In this document: positions 1 through 6,206 of the stretch, one piece after another
Position numbering within the stretch: the stretch's first letter is position 1
Layout: every line of letters starts with the position of its first letter
Origin: a virus
Reading direction: 5' to 3' (one strand)
Virus record (IMG/VR): IMGVR_UViG_3300009149_000095
Coordinates: 1-40,987 of that record
DNA: 40,987 bases
Made by a program: the position numbers and the translations under genes
Notes under the pieces: model-generated
What the model saw: the letters and a program-made list of their open reading frames with translations, nothing else
Database searches by the model: none
What the model was told of the DNA's origin: nothing

Positions 1-272
1 CCAAACTTAAATGAGATACCATAAGCATAATGCATTGCGTCATGTAATGCCCTAAACTTGATATTGTACTCCTTACCCATCATACCATGATCACCTCCAT
101 CATATACCAGGAAGTATCCTAATGCATCAAAACAGTCTCTCATCTTCTTGTAAGATTGTGGTGCGCTACTACTAGCCTTGTACTTTATATGCCGCTTATT
201 TAGCTCGATATCAATTACTGCTTTAATTATCCTGTAAGCTGCTTGTACCTCTGTCTTACTTACCTTACTCAT
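1..272 (-). CDS. Partial hypothetical phage protein, cut by left edge
   Basis: An open frame starts at ATG 272 and is still open at base 1, giving 90 residues. An AAAGGGG ribosome binding site lies just upstream on the minus strand, and a good sigma70-like promoter (302-330) lies 30 bases further. The visible part is mixed helical and charged, with Gly-Gly-Asp-His near residue 62 and a Phe-Arg-Ala-Leu-His-Asp stretch near residue 75. The latter faintly recalls an uncharacterised phage family with an FRAVHD-type motif; this is only a resemblance. No function is assigned. Confidence 0.7.
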   Translation of the reverse strand, partial: MSKVSKTEVQAAYRIIKAVIDIELNKRHIKYKASSSAPQSYKKMRDCFDALGYFLVYDGGDHGMMGKEYNIKFRALHDAMHYAYGISFKF

Positions 273-301
273 ATTATACCCCTTTATTGTTGCTATACTT
301 A

Positions 302-330
302 ATTATACTACATATAATGCACCGTGTTAA
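302..330 (-). promoter_or_regulatory. Sigma70-like leftward promoter
   Basis: On the minus strand, TTAACA (330-325) and a perfect TATAAT (307-302) are separated by exactly 17 bases. It sits in the gap between the 95-residue gene and the partial gene at the left edge, about 30 bases before the latter's start codon. It would give that gene its own host-RNA-polymerase promoter. Confidence 0.65.
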
Positions 331-333
331 GTA

Positions 334-621
334 TCATCTATTTAGTCTACTCTGCATACTATTTTGTACAGTACCTTTAATTGATATGTAGCTATCTAAA
401 TAGCCCAACATATATTGATATGCGACATGTTCATCAATCTTATTATGAGATTCAATCTCAAATACTTCTATCAATTTACTATCCATATAAAATGAATATA
501 CTGAACCATTACTATAAACTAAGTCCCTTTCAGTTATTTTAAAGGTACTTTCAAGTTTATTGTTTATGATGTAATTTTGAATATCATTCATGCTTGTTAT
601 TTTTAAAATAATGTTTTGCAT
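334..621 (-). CDS. Hypothetical early protein, 95 aa
   Basis: Part of the leftward early cluster; it starts 8 bases after the stop of the 71-residue gene, with a GAGGG-type ribosome binding site. The product is rich in Ile, Asn, Ser and Tyr, with no cysteine motif, signal peptide or membrane segment. I do not recognise the family. It is called real because it fills the strand-consistent slot in a tight gene row. Confidence 0.6.
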   Translation of the reverse strand: MQNIILKITSMNDIQNYIINNKLESTFKITERDLVYSNGSVYSFYMDSKLIEVFEIESHNKIDEHVAYQYMLGYLDSYISIKGTVQNSMQSRLNR

Positions 622-629
622 ATATACCC

Positions 630-845
630 CTACCCTCTATAATTACTAAGTATTGTTAAAATTTCATCTTCATTATTATAATATATATCTGCAAATTTAC
701 TGTCACTTGTCAACTCATTATCACACAACATGAACACCATATCGCTATTTAAATCAGATGGTTTAAGTCTATTACCATCTAGTAAGATTCTACCTTGTCG
801 CAATATATCATTGATAATTGCTTGATCCTTATTAAGTTGCTTCAT
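630..845 (-). CDS. Hypothetical early protein, 71 aa
   Basis: Small acidic protein with a short basic helix at residues 12-28 and an Asp/Glu/Asn-rich second half. It follows the 98-residue gene by 9 bases and has a weak GGGGAA ribosome binding site. No recognised domain. It is probably one of a three-gene transcript starting at the promoter near 1189-1217. Confidence 0.6.
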   Translation of the reverse strand: MKQLNKDQAIINDILRQGRILLDGNRLKPSDLNSDMVFMLCDNELTSDSKFADIYYNNEDEILTILSNYRG

Positions 846-854
846 ACATTCCCC

Positions 855-1151
855 TTATAATAATATCCCCTTAAAGCTGTTAATTCCACTATATACTGCA
901 TTTTCATCACAATAATCTAAAGTATCCTTACAAGTGATCCTATCATAAGTAAATTCTAAAGTATTATCACTCTCATATTCTTTTCCATAAATCTTTTCAA
1001 AGCATAATCTTATTTCTGTTATTTTCTTAGCATCTTTTGACTTATACCATTTAGTCTTTTCACCTAAACACTCAACTTTTAATATATGAATAGTTGTGTC
1101 AGGTAATTTGCTAAATAAATCCGTAGTCATTGATTTAATCTTAGTTGTCAT
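855..1151 (-). CDS. Hypothetical early protein, 98 aa
   Basis: First gene of the small leftward transcript 1151 to 334. An AGGAGA ribosome binding site sits 5-6 bases before the ATG. The product is Lys/Asp/Glu/Thr-rich, with three scattered cysteines that do not form a CxxC pair. No membrane segment or known domain. A perfect TATAAT about 38 bases upstream supports the start and direction. Confidence 0.65.
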   Translation of the reverse strand: MTTKIKSMTTDLFSKLPDTTIHILKVECLGEKTKWYKSKDAKKITEIRLCFEKIYGKEYESDNTLEFTYDRITCKDTLDYCDENAVYSGINSFKGILL

Positions 1152-1188
1152 ATTACTCTCCTATTGCATTGCGTTAATCTCTATAACC

Positions 1189-1217
1189 ATTATATCACAC
1201 TAAAACCTATAGCACAA
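1189..1217 (-). promoter_or_regulatory. Candidate leftward early promoter
   Basis: The minus strand has a perfect TATAAT at 1194-1189, with a weak TTGTGC at 1217-1212 exactly 17 bases upstream. It lies just ahead of the 98-residue gene. The -10 box is strong and the -35 box matches only three of six consensus bases, so activation by a factor bound to the repeats at 1301-1695 is possible but unproven. Confidence 0.45.
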
Positions 1218-1300
1218 GAAAAAAATGCATCAATACTAAAATAATTCAGCATCATTATATATAAGATGGAATAAAACATAGAAGAAATAAAAAGCTTGAC

Positions 1301-1695
1301 AAACAATATCTGTTTAGAAAATACTCCTGAAACTAGGAAAAAGTACTTAACCTTTCATTATATCACATTTACCCCACCTTTGCAAGTGCCTCAGAAAGTT
1401 GGCAGGTATAAATAAATATTATTCATAACTCTCTAAGCTCCTGACAAGCTCTGTAAGATCATAGGATTTTACCCTAGTCAAGTATCGTATAATTAATTTA
1501 AATGTGTTACAAGGCAATCTGAGCTGCCACAGATAGTTGGCAGGTAAACTATATATGTTTAGTAATAGTGCCACAGATAATAGGCACATGCGTATATTCT
1601 ATAGGGTACTTAATGTTGGTATGATTCTTGCATACTGGAGAGTCAACATATTTTATTTACTTAAGAAGAATTAAGTTGACAAACAAATATTGTTT
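1301..1695. repeat. Three AAAC-N7-GTTT symmetric sites
   Basis: Fifteen-base sites at 1301-1315, 1546-1560 and 1681-1695 share AAAC and GTTT ends around an A/T-rich centre of seven bases, and each is followed by AG. The first and third are preceded by TTGAC, so those two copies agree over about 20 bases. The dyad symmetry is typical of sites bound by a dimeric regulator. Confidence 0.5.
1387..1586. repeat. Three 18-base TGCC-N10-GGCA repeats
   Basis: Copies lie at 1387-1404, 1525-1542 and 1569-1586: TGCCTCAGAAAGTTGGCA, TGCCACAGATAGTTGGCA and TGCCACAGATAATAGGCA. Neighbouring copies differ at two bases only, and all have exactly the same length and orientation. The ends form a 4-5 base inverted repeat. 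They look like operators or iterons, or like small RNA hairpins if transcribed. Confidence 0.6.
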
Positions 1696-1761
1696 AGGTG
1701 GGGGGGTACGTGGTGCAGATGATACCTATTGGGCTACTACTCACTCTGAGTACACACAAGC

Positions 1762-1971
1762 CTATTTTAAACTTAATACACTATTTCTAGTTTCCTCTAC
1801 CATTTCGTTAAATCGTGCTGCTCTTTCTAAGTCCCAATCAAATCCCTGAGTTCTAGCCTTCTGCTGAGTCACATAAGCATCTGAGTGCTTTTTGCAGTAA
1901 TATCGTCCATCATCTTCTAGGACATCAGCTTCTTCGTCGCATATACAGCAATCTTCTATTTGCTCTTCCAT
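1762..1971 (-). CDS. Small putative zinc-binding protein, 69 aa
   Basis: The N-terminal half holds Cys8-x2-Cys11 and Cys26-x2-His29, a spacing that fits a single zinc site such as a short zinc ribbon or treble clef. The C-terminal half is a charged helix. The start follows a GGAGAAATAAAAAA leader that is repeated before other early genes. It is the last gene of the long leftward row before the 610-base gap. The function is unknown; DNA or protein binding is an inference. Confidence 0.6.
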   Translation of the reverse strand: MEEQIEDCCICDEEADVLEDDGRYYCKKHSDAYVTQQKARTQGFDWDLERAARFNEMVEETRNSVLSLK

Positions 1972-1991
1972 TTTTTTATTTCTCCGTTATT

Positions 1992-2213
1992 TTAAGCTTT
2001 ATACACTAATTTTACTAATCGCTCATATTTAACCATATCGCCTTCATAACTCAAAGTATGGTAGAATGTAGGGTCAAGTCCTTTAGGTGGTTCAGAACTA
2101 AAATATGGAGCTAAGAACCCTATTTCTATGATGATATCAATGTACTTATTAATTGGAGATCTTCTAGAGTATTTAATTATCGCATCTTTTATGTCTGTTC
2201 CAGTTATACTCAT
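1992..2213 (-). CDS. Hypothetical early protein, 73 aa
   Basis: Its ATG overlaps the end of the upstream gene by four bases (ATGA type), a sign of translational coupling. The product is mixed, with an Ile-rich middle (residues 23-33) too short and too charged around its edges to call membrane-spanning with confidence. No recognised family. Confidence 0.6.
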   Translation of the reverse strand: MSITGTDIKDAIIKYSRRSPINKYIDIIIEIGFLAPYFSSEPPKGLDPTFYHTLSYEGDMVKYERLVKLVYKA

Positions 2214-2431
2214 TTAAACCTCTGTAACGGTTGTGGTAATCTGCTTGATACTTCATATAGGTACTCTTGGTTCTTTTCGAGTGCTTGAGCTAAGTGTATG
2301 ATAGTATTGGCTAATACTTCTTCTTCATATTCAGCAGTTCTTTCTAGAGCATGAACTGCGTGATAAAGATAGGGATTTCTATAATCACCTTTACGAAGTT
2401 CGTTTCTTAGTAATTCTAGTACTTTATTCAT
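2210..2431 (-). CDS. Hypothetical helical early protein, 73 aa
   Basis: Predicted by eye to be almost entirely helical, Leu/Glu/Arg/Tyr-rich, ending in a Pro-Gln-Pro-Leu segment. It starts directly after the stop of the 88-residue gene (TAA then ATG). No known domain. Its place between coupled genes supports it being real. Confidence 0.6.
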   Translation of the reverse strand: MNKVLELLRNELRKGDYRNPYLYHAVHALERTAEYEEEVLANTIIHLAQALEKNQEYLYEVSSRLPQPLQRFK

Positions 2432-2698
2432 TTAATATCCTTTACTTTGATCTTCATCAGGAAACTTCTTAATAAATTCATTCCATTGTATCAACTGAAG
2501 TTCTGACATTATTTCTTTTTCAACTACAGGATCTGTTAATAACAGTAATCTCTTTAATTTTAATAGCTTATCTTTTAATACTTTTTGTTGAAGATCTTTT
2601 ATTCTCATAAATTCAACAAATATCTTATAATCTTCGTAGTTTAGTTCATTTGTTAAGTGGTCGATTAATTTGTCTTCTTCGTTCATATCGTTTCTCAT
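2432..2698 (-). CDS. Hypothetical coiled-coil-like early protein, 88 aa
   Basis: Strongly helical and charged, with a Lys/Leu-rich stretch at residues 38-55 that has heptad-like leucine spacing. A GGGAGAAATA ribosome binding site belongs to the repeated leader cassette. The second ATG (residue 5) is an alternative start. No recognised family. Confidence 0.6.
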   Translation of the reverse strand: MRNDMNEEDKLIDHLTNELNYEDYKIFVEFMRIKDLQQKVLKDKLLKLKRLLLLTDPVVEKEIMSELQLIQWNEFIKKFPDEDQSKGY

Positions 2699-2731
2699 TA
2701 TTTCTCCCTATTTTATACTTTATACACTTTT

Positions 2732-2989
2732 CTAGTAAATTTCTACTCCATAATCTTCTATATCCTTCACTATAATATCTAAAGTTCCTACTAAAGTAAT
2801 CACTCTGAATAAAGGACTACCATACTCTTTTTCCAGCTCTTTTCTAAACTCTTGACTAAATCTTATAATTGATGGTCTATTTGTGTTGTTTTCAATCCAC
2901 TCACTAACTTTGGTATTTAGTAAGCAAGTGGCAGGTATTCCTCTAGTATCAACAGGAGATCCGTTCATATATGATATGTCTACTTCCAT
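2732..2989 (-). CDS. Hypothetical early protein, 85 aa
   Basis: Mixed alpha/beta composition with no cysteine pair or membrane segment. The start uses the repeated AGGAGAAATAAAAAA leader and lies 4 bases after the stop of the 87-residue gene. I do not recognise the product. Confidence 0.6.
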   Translation of the reverse strand: MEVDISYMNGSPVDTRGIPATCLLNTKVSEWIENNTNRPSIIRFSQEFRKELEKEYGSPLFRVITLVGTLDIIVKDIEDYGVEIY

Positions 2990-2993
2990 TTTT

Positions 2994-3257
2994 TTATTTC
3001 TCCTGTCTTTTACTAAAATACCAAACAGTTCTTCCAGCAGTACGTTCCTCTACAAGCTCTATATCTTCGATTCTAGGCACTTTACCATCTATGGCGATCT
3101 CTGCCATATAAGCCTTAGCAAAACCCTCTAGAAGCTCAAATCGCTTCCCTAAGACCTCTTTTACCATCTTGCTAGTTTCTTCTTCAAACTTACATAATTT
3201 GTCTAGTTGCTTCTTATCCTTTTCTTTTAAGAACTTAGCTGATTTATGTGCGCTCAT
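2994..3257 (-). CDS. Hypothetical early protein, 87 aa, Lys/Glu-rich
   Basis: Highly charged helix for the first 55 residues, then a short beta-like tail. It overlaps the preceding 47-residue gene by four bases (ATGA), so translation is probably coupled. No known domain. Confidence 0.6.
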   Translation of the reverse strand: MSAHKSAKFLKEKDKKQLDKLCKFEEETSKMVKEVLGKRFELLEGFAKAYMAEIAIDGKVPRIEDIELVEERTAGRTVWYFSKRQEK

Positions 3258-3397
3258 TTTTCCATTCTCCTCTTAATTTCCATGTAATTCCAATATGCTT
3301 GATACTTCTGATCATCTGAGAAACCCTCTGTTTCATTCTTCCAGACTCTCTCCCAGAAGCTTAATTGTGGATATAGTCGCATAAATTCGATACTCAT
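3254..3397 (-). CDS. Very small early protein, 47 aa
   Basis: ATG at 3397 after a GAGGAAATAAAAAA ribosome binding leader that is also seen before other early genes; the stop overlaps the next ATG by four bases. The product is aromatic (four Trp, several Phe and Tyr) and charged, with no membrane segment. Both junctions fit the pattern of its neighbours, which is the main evidence that this short frame is a gene. Confidence 0.6.
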   Translation of the reverse strand: MSIEFMRLYPQLSFWERVWKNETEGFSDDQKYQAYWNYMEIKRRMEK

Positions 3398-3430
3398 TTT
3401 TTTATTTCCTCGCTTTTATTACTTAATACA

Positions 3431-3655
3431 CTATACTGGCATCTTAGTAAAAATGACAGGTTCACCTTCTACATTGAGAAGTACCTGCTGTTTTGCATCT
3501 GAATCAGCAAAGCTGTACTCTCCTATAAATCCGTCCTTAAAGCTGCTTATTAGCTCTTTTAAGTCACTTTTATTCAATTCCTTATCCATAGCTAGTCTAA
3601 CTACCTTCCCTTCGTATTCAAATACTATGCTGTTAGTTCCTACTATGCAATTCAT
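3431..3655 (-). CDS. Hypothetical early protein, 74 aa
   Basis: Beta-rich beginning (Val/Phe/Tyr alternation to residue 23), a charged helix, then a second beta-like part. It shares one base with the previous gene (TAATG junction). No family recognised. Its stop codon lies inside the start of the repeated junction cassette. Confidence 0.6.
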   Translation of the reverse strand: MNCIVGTNSIVFEYEGKVVRLAMDKELNKSDLKELISSFKDGFIGEYSFADSDAKQQVLLNVEGEPVIFTKMPV

Positions 3656-3897
3656 TACTCTAACTCCAGCTTTATCTGACCATTTGCAGTAATTTCATGT
3701 AGTTTGCTTCCAATAAAAAGAAATTCTTCTATCAAATCCTCTGTCATAGTAGTAAAACTAGCTACTACTCTTACCTGAAATCCCGGACTTGTACATATTC
3801 TATCTATGAGTACGGTCCACTCCACTCCTTCTATCTTAGGCATATTATGCTCAAGATCTTTTATATAATGTTCTAATTCTGTATGGTTAAACATCAT
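3655..3897 (-). CDS. Hypothetical early protein, 80 aa
   Basis: Two adjacent ATG codons at the start; the first overlaps the stop of the zinc-ribbon gene. Acidic product with alternating beta and helical character and one Cys. No known domain. Overlaps on both sides place it firmly in the co-transcribed row. Confidence 0.6.
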   Translation of the reverse strand: MMFNHTELEHYIKDLEHNMPKIEGVEWTVLIDRICTSPGFQVRVVASFTTMTEDLIEEFLFIGSKLHEITANGQIKLELE

Positions 3898-4118
3898 TTT
3901 CTATGCCCCCAATCCACTCCACCTGACCATAACTTATTTAAACTTTCATAACCTGTGTCAGATTTTTCTTTTTTCTCTTCCAATATTTGATCAGCTTTCT
4001 TTTCACACTTAGTACAATGTACCCAATTTCCTGCACATACGATACGAGGAGTGAAGTCCCATTCGGTTCTACACTCTGGACATTTGTCCCCATATTTATC
4101 TTTTTCTTCTTTAGTCAT
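3894..4118 (-). CDS. Small zinc-ribbon protein, 74 aa
   Basis: Cys13-x2-Cys16 and Cys35-x2-Cys38 form a classic two-knuckle zinc ribbon, with a third-type Cys28 between them. The C-terminal part is charged with a Trp/Gly-rich end. Such ribbons in phage early proteins often bind nucleic acid or host transcription proteins, but nothing here fixes a target. The start overlaps the stop of the PQ-loop gene by four bases, so the two are probably translated together. Confidence 0.65.
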   Translation of the reverse strand: MTKEEKDKYGDKCPECRTEWDFTPRIVCAGNWVHCTKCEKKADQILEEKKEKSDTGYESLNKLWSGGVDWGHRK

Positions 4119-4372
4119 CTTCTTTCCCAGTATTTATATTTAAGTATAACTATGCAAAATATGGTGTTTATCCAGTAGTTTACTAATAATGGCATATCTA
4201 GACCATGTTTTAAATACACATAAACCTGCATTAACAACTCTCCAACTAACCACATCCACATAAATAAATTACTTATGCCTCTAGAATGATCATCTTTATA
4301 CGATTTAATCGATTGAGGAAGTCCACAAAATGCAAATAATAATCCTGCTATCCAACCAATTGACTCAATCAT
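4115..4372 (-). CDS. PQ-loop (SemiSWEET-like) membrane protein, 85 aa
   Basis: Three hydrophobic helices are visible, at about residues 4-20, 34-54 and 62-78. A Gly-Leu-Pro-Gln motif at 17-20 ends the first, followed by a charged loop (KSYKDDHSRG) and Ser-Asn, then an Asn-Tyr-Trp-Ile-Asn pattern in the third. This is the layout of one PQ-loop repeat, and the length matches bacterial SemiSWEET proteins, which dimerise to carry sugars across the inner membrane. The substrate here is unknown. It is coupled to a tiny membrane protein upstream and a zinc-ribbon protein downstream. An unusual early phage cargo. Confidence 0.7.
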   Translation of the reverse strand: MIESIGWIAGLLFAFCGLPQSIKSYKDDHSRGISNLFMWMWLVGELLMQVYVYLKHGLDMPLLVNYWINTIFCIVILKYKYWERR

Positions 4373-4500
4373 TAAAACTTTTCCCCATATATTATATATC
4401 GATATGATCCTTTTACTAATAATGCAAAGGTTCCGATTGCCAAAAGTAACATAAGTACTGGTAATAATAAAATATCAACGAATCTTCTTAGTTTATTCAT
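4372..4500 (-). CDS. Tiny single-pass membrane protein, 42 aa
   Basis: The product has a short basic N-terminus (Lys, Arg, Arg), one Leu-rich hydrophobic helix at about residues 8-29 and a Tyr/Lys tail, so the N-terminus is probably cytoplasmic. It overlaps the upstream 66-residue gene by 8 bases, and its stop shares a base with the next start (TAATG). Those tight junctions, not length, make it credible. Confidence 0.6.
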   Translation of the reverse strand: MNKLRRFVDILLLPVLMLLLAIGTFALLVKGSYRYIIYGEKF

Positions 4501-4693
4501 TGGATACCTTTAGCTGCTTCTTAATTTCGGCTATTTTAGCGTCTTCTTTGTCCTGTGCCTCTAATTGCTCTTCTAAGACGTTTTCAAAAAAAGATGATAT
4601 CTCGGTTGCCTTAAGGTTCTTAGTGGCTCCAGAGGCGTTCTCACGCACCAGGAGGCGGTTATTATTTAAAACCTTAATCATATAGTCAAACAT
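4493..4693 (-). CDS. Hypothetical early protein, 66 aa
   Basis: Beta-like first 20 residues, then a long acidic helix to the end. An AGGAAAG ribosome binding site sits 8 bases before ATG 4693, inside the end of the preceding membrane-protein gene. No known family. Confidence 0.6.
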   Translation of the reverse strand: MFDYMIKVLNNNRLLVRENASGATKNLKATEISSFFENVLEEQLEAQDKEDAKIAEIKKQLKVSNE

Positions 4694-4695
4694 AT

Positions 4696-4848
4696 CTAGC
4701 TTTCCTCATAGTATCTCGACACAATTAACGAGATGATTCCAATATATATCATTATTTGTAAATATGCAACATAAATATTTTCTCCGATTCCAGATAAGAC
4801 AATACACACTAGGGATAATATTGTTGCTAAGATGATTTTAATGCTCAT
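4696..4848 (-). CDS. Tiny two-helix membrane protein, 50 aa
   Basis: Two hydrophobic stretches (about residues 4-20 and 27-44), separated by Gly-Ile-Gly-Glu-Asn, fit a two-pass hairpin. The ATG overlaps the end of the upstream gene by 11 bases. Too short and featureless to name; a membrane-active early protein is an inference. A holin role is unlikely given its early position. Confidence 0.6.
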   Translation of the reverse strand: MSIKIILATILSLVCIVLSGIGENIYVAYLQIMIYIGIISLIVSRYYEES

Positions 4849-5029
4849 CTAGTAACTCCTGCTCTAAAAATACTTCTTTTTCTTCTCTTTTCACTACCTT
4901 ACTTCCGTTTTTCGGAATGTAACTAGTCATTGATGACCAGTCTGTTCGATAGAAATAGACGAAGTTTGTTCCATCTCCTAACTGCTCCACATCTTTAACT
5001 GTGTGACGATACATACTAATTCTTTCCAT
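4838..5029 (-). CDS. Hypothetical early protein, 63 aa
   Basis: Small aromatic beta-like N-terminal half with a Lys/Glu-rich tail. It overlaps the upstream gene by 14 bases and the downstream one by 11. No recognised domain. Confidence 0.6.
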   Translation of the reverse strand: MERISMYRHTVKDVEQLGDGTNFVYFYRTDWSSMTSYIPKNGSKVVKREEKEVFLEQELLDEH

Positions 5030-5198
5030 ATCGGGCTTTCTCCAGTAACTTCTCAGTTATATTATTGATTTTGCGTATTATGAATAACTTCTCGGTTTCA
5101 GGCATCTCATAGCTCGACAGACTTGAAATAAGTAGGTCGCGCTCTATTTTTAGCTTCCTAACTTCTTCTTTATCTTCAAATGGTCTAAATTCTGCCAT
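5016..5198 (-). CDS. Hypothetical helical early protein, 60 aa
   Basis: Two charged helices around a Ser-Ser-Tyr-Glu-Met-Pro turn give a helical-hairpin appearance. An AAAGGTG ribosome binding site precedes ATG 5198. It is the first gene after a 102-base gap that carries a 26-base palindrome and a TATAAT, so it probably begins its own transcript. Confidence 0.6.
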   Translation of the reverse strand: MAEFRPFEDKEEVRKLKIERDLLISSLSSYEMPETEKLFIIRKINNITEKLLEKARYGKN

Positions 5199-5220
5199 AT
5201 ATAAAACACCTTTATGATAC

Positions 5221-5246
5221 TGATTATACAGGAATATGTATAATCA
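5221..5246. promoter_or_regulatory. Perfect 10-base inverted repeat over a TATAAT box
   Basis: TGATTATACA (5221-5230) and TGTATAATCA (5237-5246) are exact reverse complements with a six-base spacer. On the minus strand the symmetric block contains TATAAT about 35 bases before the 60-residue gene's start, so a bound protein would block a promoter. It could also form an RNA hairpin. Confidence 0.55.
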
Positions 5247-5300
5247 TAAGTTTTCTATGCATCACCTTATATCGCTGTATTTTTCCTTCAGAAAAATCAG

Positions 5301-5501
5301 CTATCTCTTTTCACCCAAAATTTTTAACAGCTCACTTTGTCGAAAAGCTCTTCTGTCGTTCACAGTGCTACAACCTATACCCATCTCTATTTTTTTATTA
5401 ATGGAAAGATGCGTCCTAGCTCTATAACATGTATCTACATAATACTCTTGTGAGATAGGTCCTCCAGTGAACATCACTAGTAATCTTAATACTTCCATCA
5501 C
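5301..5501 (-). CDS. Hypothetical early protein, 66 aa
   Basis: Hydrophobic N-terminal 12 residues, then a mixed, Arg-rich middle and a basic end. It overlaps the upstream gene by four bases (ATGA). Two adjacent Met codons are possible starts. No family recognised. Confidence 0.55.
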   Translation of the reverse strand: MMEVLRLLVMFTGGPISQEYYVDTCYRARTHLSINKKIEMGIGCSTVNDRRAFRQSELLKILGEKR

Positions 5502-5770
5502 CCTAACTCCTCTATTTTGTGCTCTAACTCTTTAATTTTAGCTTCTTTCTTATCAAGATCTTTCTTCCACAACGCTTTTAACTTAGTGGCAAATCTAATA
5601 TTATGAGTCTTATGATCTTCAGATATCTCGTTTAAGTAATCTTCGAGATACTGAGCATCCTTTCGTATCATTTTTTTAAACTCTAAAGTATTTCCCATAT
5701 AATAGTCTAGTAAATTTACTAACTTATCTATGATCTCTTGACACTTTATAGCTTTTTTTGGTAATTTCAT
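5498..5770 (-). CDS. Hypothetical coiled-coil early protein, 90 aa
   Basis: Almost wholly helical and charged; the last 25 residues (Lys/Glu/Leu with Ile heptad spacing) look like a coiled coil. It overlaps genes on both sides by four bases. No known domain. Confidence 0.6.
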   Translation of the reverse strand: MKLPKKAIKCQEIIDKLVNLLDYYMGNTLEFKKMIRKDAQYLEDYLNEISEDHKTHNIRFATKLKALWKKDLDKKEAKIKELEHKIEELG

Positions 5771-6057
5771 CTCTTAAGTGCCTTAATTTTGGTAGTTATA
5801 TTATTTGGAGTAGTTTTTACCGCTATACATTCTTCCATTAGGATTTCTCCCATTTTAGTTGCCATGTGATACTTAATAAAGTCGTCTTCTTCACTGGTTA
5901 GTGACCCTTTAATGATGGATTGGGAGGACTCTACCTCCACAACCCAACTATTAATCCAGTCCCCTAGCGCAATTTCTCTAGCAATTCTGCCAGATTCTCT
6001 GTCTATACCCTCTATTTTAATTATTTTTTTTAGTTCTAGTATCGATTTACACATCAT
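5767..6057 (-). CDS. Hypothetical early protein, 96 aa
   Basis: Mixed alpha/beta protein with an acidic centre and basic C-terminus. Two consecutive ATG codons at 6057 and 6054 are both possible starts; the only ribosome-binding-like sequence, AAGAGA, is about 11 bases upstream. It is coupled to the following gene by an ATGA overlap. No family recognised. Confidence 0.6.
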   Translation of the reverse strand: MMCKSILELKKIIKIEGIDRESGRIAREIALGDWINSWVVEVESSQSIIKGSLTSEEDDFIKYHMATKMGEILMEECIAVKTTPNNITTKIKALKR

Positions 6058-6070
6058 CTGTCACATTCTC

Positions 6071-6154
6071 TTAGTTAGTTCTGGTTATTAATTCAATAAT
6101 CGCTATCTGACACAGTATACTTACTGCTATTGTCAGCATAGCAGTTACCATCAT
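6071..6154 (-). CDS. Possible tiny membrane peptide, 27 aa
   Basis: A short frame encodes a nearly continuous hydrophobic helix ending in Arg-Thr-Asn, and it lies between two credible genes. No clear ribosome binding site precedes the double ATG. The longer version of this frame begins inside the 55-residue gene and is unlikely. Kept only as a weak call. Confidence 0.25.
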   Translation of the reverse strand: MMVTAMLTIAVSILCQIAIIELITRTN

Positions 6155-6206
6155 GAATGTCAATACGATTTCGTTGCATTTTAAAAGAAAAATACCGTCT
6201 ACCGAG

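Larger units (their letters stand above)
1152..1761. other. 610-base non-coding region with repeat families
   Basis: No convincing gene lies here in a region otherwise packed with genes. It holds three 18-base TGCC...GGCA repeats, three AAAC-N7-GTTT sites, a run of seven G at 1700-1706, and AGAGTCAACATAT (1639-1651), which also occurs at 6417-6429 beside the other early promoter. TTGACA directly abuts two of the AAAC-N7-GTTT sites. It could be an operator hub or a replication origin; the sequence alone does not decide. Confidence 0.55.
1762..3435 (-). repeat. Repeated gene-junction cassette, up to five copies
   Basis: On the minus strand a block reading AGTGTAT(A/T)AAG followed by an A/T-rich stretch with AAAATA, then GGAGAAATAAAAAA and the next ATG, recurs at 3435-3394, 2722-2695 and 2008-1968. 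Its first half also occurs at 1785-1762, and its second half at 3006-2987. The copies lie at gene ends and starts, and the upstream half even supplies the last codons of two genes. Confidence 0.55.

Noticed and set aside
1419-1589. Leftward 56-codon frame through the repeat region
   Set aside because: The last 25 residues look protein-like, but there is no ribosome binding site before the ATG and the frame reads through the symmetric repeats; probably chance.
1628-1849. Rightward 73-residue frame across the early non-coding region
   Set aside because: It overlaps the end of a better leftward gene, crosses repeats and a G-run, has no ribosome binding site and runs against the local gene direction.
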